This document shows, piece after piece, positions 5,306 through 9,625 of a stretch of 9,625 bases of DNA (its first letter is position 1; the number at the start of each line of letters is the position of its first letter). A program made the translations under genes and the position numbers. The notes beneath the pieces were generated by a model. That model did no database searches and was not told the origin of the DNA. It saw nothing but the letters and a program-made list of their open reading frames with translations. Source of the stretch: Competibacteraceae bacterium UBA2792. GTDB lineage: Bacteria; Pseudomonadota; Gammaproteobacteria; Competibacterales; Competibacteraceae. Location: NCBI GenBank assembly GCA_002352125.1, contig DEHU01000037.1, forward strand, positions 10,360 through 19,984, read 5' to 3'.

Positions 5306-8300
5306 ATGGCCAAGCGAAGCCCAGGCTCGACCGGCAGAAATCCAGACTGTTCTCTCGACCTGCCGACCTCCGTCGATTTAGCCGAAATCGTCCAGCTCGC
5401 CGACGATGCGATCATCGTGATAGACGAATCGCAGCGTATCGTCTTTTTCAACGATGGTGCCCAAACTACGTTCGGATACCGGCGCAGCGAAATTTTGGGC
5501 GAATCGCTGGAACGCTTGATCGCCGCTCGCTACCAAAGCGAACTCCGCCGGATCGTCGCTGGCTCGTCGCGCTCCTCGGAGCGAAGCCGCCGGTTTGCCG
5601 TGCCCACGATCATCGTCGGGCGGCGGCGCAACGGGAGCGAGTTTTCGGCCGAGGTATCGATGGCGAAACTGGCGCGCACCGGACGCGCTTACGTGGCCGT
5701 CACCCTGCGCGATCTGACCGAGCGCGAGCAGGTGGAACGACGGCTGCAACTAAAAAGCGACGCGCTGGAAAACTCGCTCACCGCGTTCGGCATCGTCAGT
5801 CTCCAAGGCCAGCTCGTCTACGCTAACCGCACTTATCTCAAACTATGGGGGTACGACAACCTGGACGAAGTCGTGGGCGCATCGATCGCCAGCCATTGCG
5901 TCGATCCTTCCATTCCGACCAAGATCATCGACGCCGTCGAGCGGTGCGGACAATGCACCTTGGAATTCACCGCCCGCCGCAAAGACGGCTCGACGTTCGA
6001 AGCGCTGATATCCGTCCAAAAGTCCATCGACGAGCGAGGCGACGAAACCTACATGGGCACGGCGATCAACATCACCGAGCACAAGCGGGTTGTGGAAAAA
6101 CTCGCCGAACAAAAAGAGTTGCTGGAAATCATCCTGCAACAAGCGACCGAACCGATCGTGGTGTGCGACGCGCAAGACAAGCCGATCTTGATCAACGCCG
6201 CCGCGCGCCGCCTGGCGCTGGGAGACGGTAAGGACCATGCCGAATTCAGTCCCAACTTTCTATGGGGAAAGGCCTTTTTCCCCGATGGACACCCGATCCC
6301 ACCGGAGGCGTGGCCGCTGCGAAAAGCCCTGCGCGGAGACAGCACCGTAGGGGCGGAAGCGCGGATAGTCCGGCCAGATGGCAGCTATCACGACGTCCTG
6401 ATCGGCGCGACACCGATCCGCAACGCCAAGCAGGGAATCATCGGTGCCGTGGCGATCTTCTCCGACATCACCGAACGCAAGCGGGTAGAGGAAAGACTGC
6501 TTTACCAGCTTCGCTTGACGCAAGGCATCACCGACAGTGCGACCGAGTCGATCTTCGTGACCGATGCGGGCGGGCGAGTGACCTTCCTCAATCCGGAAGC
6601 TAAAAAAGTCTTCGGTTTCACTGCCGACGAACTGATGGGCAAGGTATTGCACGACGTGATCCATCACCATTATCCGGACGGCCGGCCGTTGCCGACGAGC
6701 GAATGCTACCTGGGACGAGCCTTTACACCTGGAGAAACCGTTCGCGACCACGAAGACATCTTTTACCGCAAGGATGGCTCGACGCTCTTGATGGCGTGCT
6801 CCAGCGCTCTCCTGGAAAGCAAGGGCAAACGGATCGGCGCCGTATTCTTCCTGCGCGACATCACCGAACGCAAGCGGGCCGAACAGGCCCTGCGAGAAAG
6901 CGCGGCGCGGCTGCGCGCCATCGTCCACGCCGTCCCCGATGTCCTGCTGGTGCTGGACGAAGACGGCCGTTACGCGGAGATTCTCACCGATCAGCCGGCA
7001 TTGCTCTACACCGACCCCACGACGCTCGAAGGCCGGTTGATCAGCGACGTGTTACCGATGGAAGTGGCTCGGCAGGCTTTGACCGCCATTCGCGAAACGC
7101 TGTCGACGCGCTGCCCTCAAAGTTTCGAGTACGAACTACCGATCCGCAAAGCCGGCAAACGCCATTTCGAAGCGCGCACCGCTCCTCTGGATGGGCTGTT
7201 GATCGGCAAACCCGCAGTGATTCTTCTGGCGCGCGATATCACCCAGCACCGACTAACCGAAGCGAGCCTCCGCCAGGCGCAAAAAATGGAGGCCGTAGGC
7301 CAGCTTACCGGCGGTCTAGCCCACGATTTCAACAACTTGCTCGCCGTCATTCTCGGCAACCTGGAGTTGTTGGCCGAGGCGCTGATCGATCCGGCGCTCG
7401 CCGATTTGGTACAGCGGGCGCTGAGCGCGGTGGAACGCGGAGCCACCCTCATCCAGCGATTGCTGGCGTTCTCGCGCCAGCAACCCCTGCAACCGACGCC
7501 GACCAACTTGAACGCCCTCGTGGCGAACATGAGCGACTTGCTACGCAGGAGCCTGGGCGAAACGATCGAAATCAAAACCGTCCTGGCGAAAAACCTGTTG
7601 CCGACGCTGATCGATCCCGGCGAGTTCGAGGCGGCTCTGCTGAATCTGGCGGTCAACGCGCGGGACGCGATGCCAAAAGGCGGACGGTTGACCCTCGAAA
7701 CGGCCAACCGCTGGCTAGACGAGAACGCCGCGCACCGCCAAATCTATCAGGTCGAAGCGGGCCAATACGTCATGTTGGCGGTGAGCGACACCGGCAGCGG
7801 CATGACGCCGGAAGTCGCGGAACACGCCTTCGAGCCGTTTTTTACCACCAAGGAGGTCGGCCAGGGCAGCGGGCTCGGATTGAGCATGGTCTACGGCTTG
7901 GTCAAGCAATCGGGGGGACATGTCCAGATCTTCAGCGAAGTCGACCAAGGCACGGCCATCCATATCTATTTGCCGGCGGCGGTGAACAAAAACGGCGCGT
8001 TCTCCGAAACGCCTCCCGACAAAATCTTGCCGCATTCCGGCCAAGGCCAAACGATTCTGGTGGTGGAAGACGAAGCCCAGGTACGCCGGCTGGCGGTACG
8101 GATGTTGCAAAATCTGGGCTATCGAACCGTCGAGGCGGCCACCGCATCGATTGCGCTGGAAGTTTTAAAGGCGACGCCGCAAGTGGCGGCACTGTTCACG
8201 GACGTGGTGCTACCGGGCGGCAAAAGCGGGGTGGAACTCGCGCAGGAAGTCCGCCAGCAACGCCCCAACCTCAAGGTACTGTTCACTTCCGGCTACACCG

Positions 8301-8422
8301 AAATCCATCCGCCACATTTCGGCGGGCACTCGGAACACAGCGATTTTCTCAACAAGCCGTACCGCAAAGCCCAGTTGGCCGAAAAGCTCCACGCCTTGCT
8401 TTTCGGCGGCGCGAGCGATTGA
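5306..8422 (+). CDS. Five-PAS hybrid sensor histidine kinase with C-terminal receiver domain
   Basis: A 1038-residue signalling protein with no signal peptide or membrane segment, so a cytoplasmic sensor. Five PAS/PAC units end in repeated D-I/L-T-E/Q signatures: PAS1 about 25-141, PAS2 152-260, PAS3 271-392, PAS4 406-524 and PAS5 534-649. PAS3 and PAS4 carry the DGxPxP insert common in sensory PAS domains. The kinase core follows, with the H-box GGLAHDFNNLL (phosphoacceptor H673), N-box LLNLAVNARDAM (778-789), G1 DTGSGM (828-833), F-box FEPFFTTK (842-849) and G2 GQGSGLGLS (852-860). The receiver (about 915-1035) has acidic E921/D922, phosphoacceptor D966, T994/S995 and K1017, all intact. Autophosphorylation at H673 and transfer to D966 are expected; no output domain is present, so an HPt or DNA-binding partner must be encoded elsewhere. 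It is divergent from the RsbW-like gene and runs into ureD after 20 nt. The ligand is unknown. Confidence 0.93.
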   Translation: MAKRSPGSTGRNPDCSLDLPTSVDLAEIVQLADDAIIVIDESQRIVFFNDGAQTTFGYRRSEILGESLERLIAARYQSELRRIVAGSSRSSERSRRFAVPTIIVGRRRNGSEFSAEVSMAKLARTGRAYVAVTLRDLTEREQVERRLQLKSDALENSLTAFGIVSLQGQLVYANRTYLKLWGYDNLDEVVGASIASHCVDPSIPTKIIDAVERCGQCTLEFTARRKDGSTFEALISVQKSIDERGDETYMGTAINITEHKRVVEKLAEQKELLEIILQQATEPIVVCDAQDKPILINAAARRLALGDGKDHAEFSPNFLWGKAFFPDGHPIPPEAWPLRKALRGDSTVGAEARIVRPDGSYHDVLIGATPIRNAKQGIIGAVAIFSDITERKRVEERLLYQLRLTQGITDSATESIFVTDAGGRVTFLNPEAKKVFGFTADELMGKVLHDVIHHHYPDGRPLPTSECYLGRAFTPGETVRDHEDIFYRKDGSTLLMACSSALLESKGKRIGAVFFLRDITERKRAEQALRESAARLRAIVHAVPDVLLVLDEDGRYAEILTDQPALLYTDPTTLEGRLISDVLPMEVARQALTAIRETLSTRCPQSFEYELPIRKAGKRHFEARTAPLDGLLIGKPAVILLARDITQHRLTEASLRQAQKMEAVGQLTGGLAHDFNNLLAVILGNLELLAEALIDPALADLVQRALSAVERGATLIQRLLAFSRQQPLQPTPTNLNALVANMSDLLRRSLGETIEIKTVLAKNLLPTLIDPGEFEAALLNLAVNARDAMPKGGRLTLETANRWLDENAAHRQIYQVEAGQYVMLAVSDTGSGMTPEVAEHAFEPFFTTKEVGQGSGLGLSMVYGLVKQSGGHVQIFSEVDQGTAIHIYLPAAVNKNGAFSETPPDKILPHSGQGQTILVVEDEAQVRRLAVRMLQNLGYRTVEAATASIALEVLKATPQVAALFTDVVLPGGKSGVELAQEVRQQRPNLKVLFTSGYTEIHPPHFGGHSEHSDFLNKPYRKAQLAEKLHALLFGGASD
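6463..6878 (+). repeat. Exact 23-bp direct repeats at PAS-PAS junctions inside the kinase gene
   Basis: Bases 6463-6485 and 6856-6878 are identical over 23 nt and encode the DITERKR end of PAS3 and of PAS4. They lie 393 nt apart, exactly 131 codons and in frame. A third copy at 6067-6089 (end of PAS2) matches at 20 of 23 positions and lies 396 nt (132 codons) before the first. The repeats flank whole PAS modules. Confidence 0.8.
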
Positions 8423-8442
8423 GAAAAGTCCTGCGCTGCGCC
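8408..8442 (+). promoter_or_regulatory. Stem-loop spanning the kinase stop and the ureD start
   Basis: The arm 8408-8417 (GGCGCGAGCG) pairs with 8434-8442 (CGCTGCGCC): nine base pairs, all but one G-C, with one bulged G at 8413 and a 16-nt loop. The right arm ends directly before the ureD ATG at 8443, where no clear Shine-Dalgarno sequence is present. In mRNA it could hide the start of ureD until translation of the kinase gene opens it. In a GC-rich genome a stem of this size may arise by chance. Confidence 0.3.
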
Positions 8443-9318
8443 ATGACCGATACCGTTTCCTGCACCGGCTGGCGGGCTCGACTGGCCCTCGATTTTCGCT
8501 GCCAGAACGCCCGCACTATCCTGGGACGATGCCTGCATCAAGGCCCTCTGCAAGTGCAACGACCGCTTTATCCCGAAGGCGAGAGCGTTTGTCACGTCGC
8601 CGTTCTTCACCCGCCCGGCGGCGTGGTGGGTGGCGACGAGTTATACACCGATATCGCGGTCGATGTGGGTGCTTGCGCTCTCGTCACCACCCCAGCGGCC
8701 GGTAAGTTCTATCGCAGCGCCGGACCCGTCGCCCGCCAGATCCAACATCTGCGCGTTGCCGCCGGTGCTGTGCTGGAGTGGTTACCGCAGGAAAACATCG
8801 TCTACGACGGCGCTCGCATCCACGCTCTCACCCGGGTCGAGCTGCGAGGCAACGCCGGCTTTCTGGGCTGGGAAATCTTTTGTCTGGGCCGGCCGGCGGC
8901 GGGCGAAACATTCGTCGCCGGCGAATATCGACAAGATTTCGAGCTCTGGCGCGACGGTGAACCGCTGTACCTCGAACGCGGTCGCTACGCCGGCGGCGAG
9001 GCCGTCTTGGACGCACCGTGGGGCTTGCAGAACCAGCCGGTTGGCGCCACGCTGATTTGTGCCGGCTCGCCACCGGATGCGGTCGGTGCCATCCGCGCCA
9101 GTTGGCGCGCGCTGCAACCGCCTTCCCAGCCGCTCCCCGGCCCGTTGGCGCGCGCTTGCGAACTGGCGACCGTTAGCCAACTGGACGGTGTGCTAATCTG
9201 TCGTTATCTGGGGCCGTCTACGGCGCGCGCCAAACAGTTTTTTGTACTGGCATGGGGTTTGCTCAGGCCGGCGTTATTCGGTCGGCCGCCCTGCCCCTCC
9301 CGGTTCTGGAACACCTGA
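8443..9318 (+). CDS. ureD: Urease accessory protein UreD
   Basis: A 291-residue urease accessory protein. With UreF and UreG, UreD forms the complex that docks on apo-urease and helps deliver nickel and CO2 to the active site. Family landmarks are [13 protein letters not shown] (34-46), [11 protein letters not shown] (55-65), [12 protein letters not shown] (81-92), [14 protein letters not shown] (111-124), [15 protein letters not shown] (141-155), and the C-terminal [17 protein letters not shown] (275-291). Length is normal for the family and no frame break is seen. The ATG at 8443 is preferred because the protein then begins close to the usual UreD N-terminus; an in-frame TTG at 8419 would overlap the kinase stop. 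There is no clear Shine-Dalgarno sequence before the ATG, and a small GC-rich stem (8408-8442) ends right at it. ureA follows after 20 nt, so the two are co-transcribed. Confidence 0.94.
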   Translation: MTDTVSCTGWRARLALDFRCQNARTILGRCLHQGPLQVQRPLYPEGESVCHVAVLHPPGGVVGGDELYTDIAVDVGACALVTTPAAGKFYRSAGPVARQIQHLRVAAGAVLEWLPQENIVYDGARIHALTRVELRGNAGFLGWEIFCLGRPAAGETFVAGEYRQDFELWRDGEPLYLERGRYAGGEAVLDAPWGLQNQPVGATLICAGSPPDAVGAIRASWRALQPPSQPLPGPLARACELATVSQLDGVLICRYLGPSTARAKQFFVLAWGLLRPALFGRPPCPSRFWNT

Positions 9319-9338
9319 TCACCATTGCGAGAACGATC

Positions 9339-9625
9339 ATGGAGCTAACGCCCCGCGAAAAAGACAAGCTGTTGCTGTTCACCGCCGGCCTGCTGGCGGA
9401 ACGGCGCAAAACCAAGGGCCTGAAACTCAATTATCCCGAAGCCGTCGCCTACATTTCTTGCGCTCTGCTGGAAGGCGCCCGGGAAGGCCGGACCGTAGCC
9501 GACCTGATGAGCCACGGCCGCACCTTGCTGAGCCGGGACGACGTGATGGAAGGCGTCCCGGAAATGATCCCCGAAGTCCAGATCGAGGCCACCTTCCCGG
9601 ACGGCACCAAGCTGGTCACCGTGCA
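9339..9625 (+). CDS. ureA: Urease subunit gamma UreA (3' end outside window)
   Basis: The small structural subunit of the nickel enzyme urease, which hydrolyses urea to ammonia and carbamate. The window shows 95 full codons: [17 protein letters not shown] (1-17), [14 protein letters not shown] (27-40), [14 protein letters not shown] (45-58), [20 protein letters not shown] (67-86) and PDGTKLVTV (87-95). The usual gamma subunit is about 100 residues, so only the last few are missing. The start ATG is the family-typical one (MxLTPRE). A weak GAGA (9329-9332) lies 6 nt upstream. ureB and ureC are expected just to the right, but the window cannot show this. A separate small gamma subunit is the arrangement of most proteobacterial ureases, unlike the fused gamma-beta subunit of Helicobacter. 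Confidence 0.97.
   Translation, partial: MELTPREKDKLLLFTAGLLAERRKTKGLKLNYPEAVAYISCALLEGAREGRTVADLMSHGRTLLSRDDVMEGVPEMIPEVQIEATFPDGTKLVTV

Noticed and set aside
6703..8442. A long open frame on the + strand running through the kinase gene in another frame and continuing into ureD
   Set aside because: Only the part from 8443 matches a protein family (UreD). The upstream part is arginine-, proline- and glycine-rich sequence typical of an unused frame in GC-rich DNA, and it lies wholly inside the well-supported kinase gene.
1..9625. CRISPR arrays, tRNA or rRNA genes, transposase or integrase genes, and attachment sites
   Set aside because: No regularly spaced repeats, cloverleaf or rRNA-like segments, transposase motifs or terminal inverted repeats were seen. 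The window is almost fully occupied by the genes listed.

Overview
The window looks like chromosomal DNA from a moderately GC-rich (about 60% by eye) Gram-negative bacterium, most likely a gammaproteobacterium. The reasons are a Do/DegQ-type periplasmic protease, exported DUF4139 proteins with Sec signal peptides, and a ureD-ureA gene order of proteobacterial type. The genus cannot be read from the sequence. A purple-sulfur or Competibacter-like lineage would fit but is a guess. Seven large genes plus one partial gene fill the window. No RNA gene, insertion sequence, integrase or CRISPR array was seen.

Left block, + strand (1-1826): the 3' end of a Do-family protease gene carries the catalytic serine segment and two PDZ domains. 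It overlaps by 4 nt a gene for a protein with two GNAT acetyltransferase domains. This block ends at a perfect 28-bp palindrome (1851-1878) shared with the convergent leftward block.

Middle block, - strand (5068 down to 1889): reading leftward, there is a small RsbW/SpoIIAB-like ATP-binding protein, then two exported DUF4139 proteins encoded back to back and clearly paralogous. Their genes abut or overlap, so they are probably translated together. A 97-bp gap between the RsbW-like gene and the pair holds a striking 51-bp inverted repeat.

Right block, + strand (5306-9625): a 1038-residue soluble hybrid sensor kinase has five PAS domains, a histidine kinase core and a C-terminal receiver. It is divergent from the RsbW-like gene across a 237-bp region holding a 14-bp palindrome and a possible 30-codon leader ORF. 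Only 20 nt after the kinase, ureD begins, followed by ureA, which is cut by the window end. These begin a nickel urease cluster whose remaining genes should lie to the right.

Most of this is recognisable biology. The parts that deserve a second look are the tandem secreted DUF4139 pair and its upstream inverted repeat, the position of an orphan multi-PAS hybrid kinase directly in front of a urease operon, and the RsbW-like kinase encoded without a visible STAS or phosphatase partner. No complete new system can be claimed from this sequence alone.
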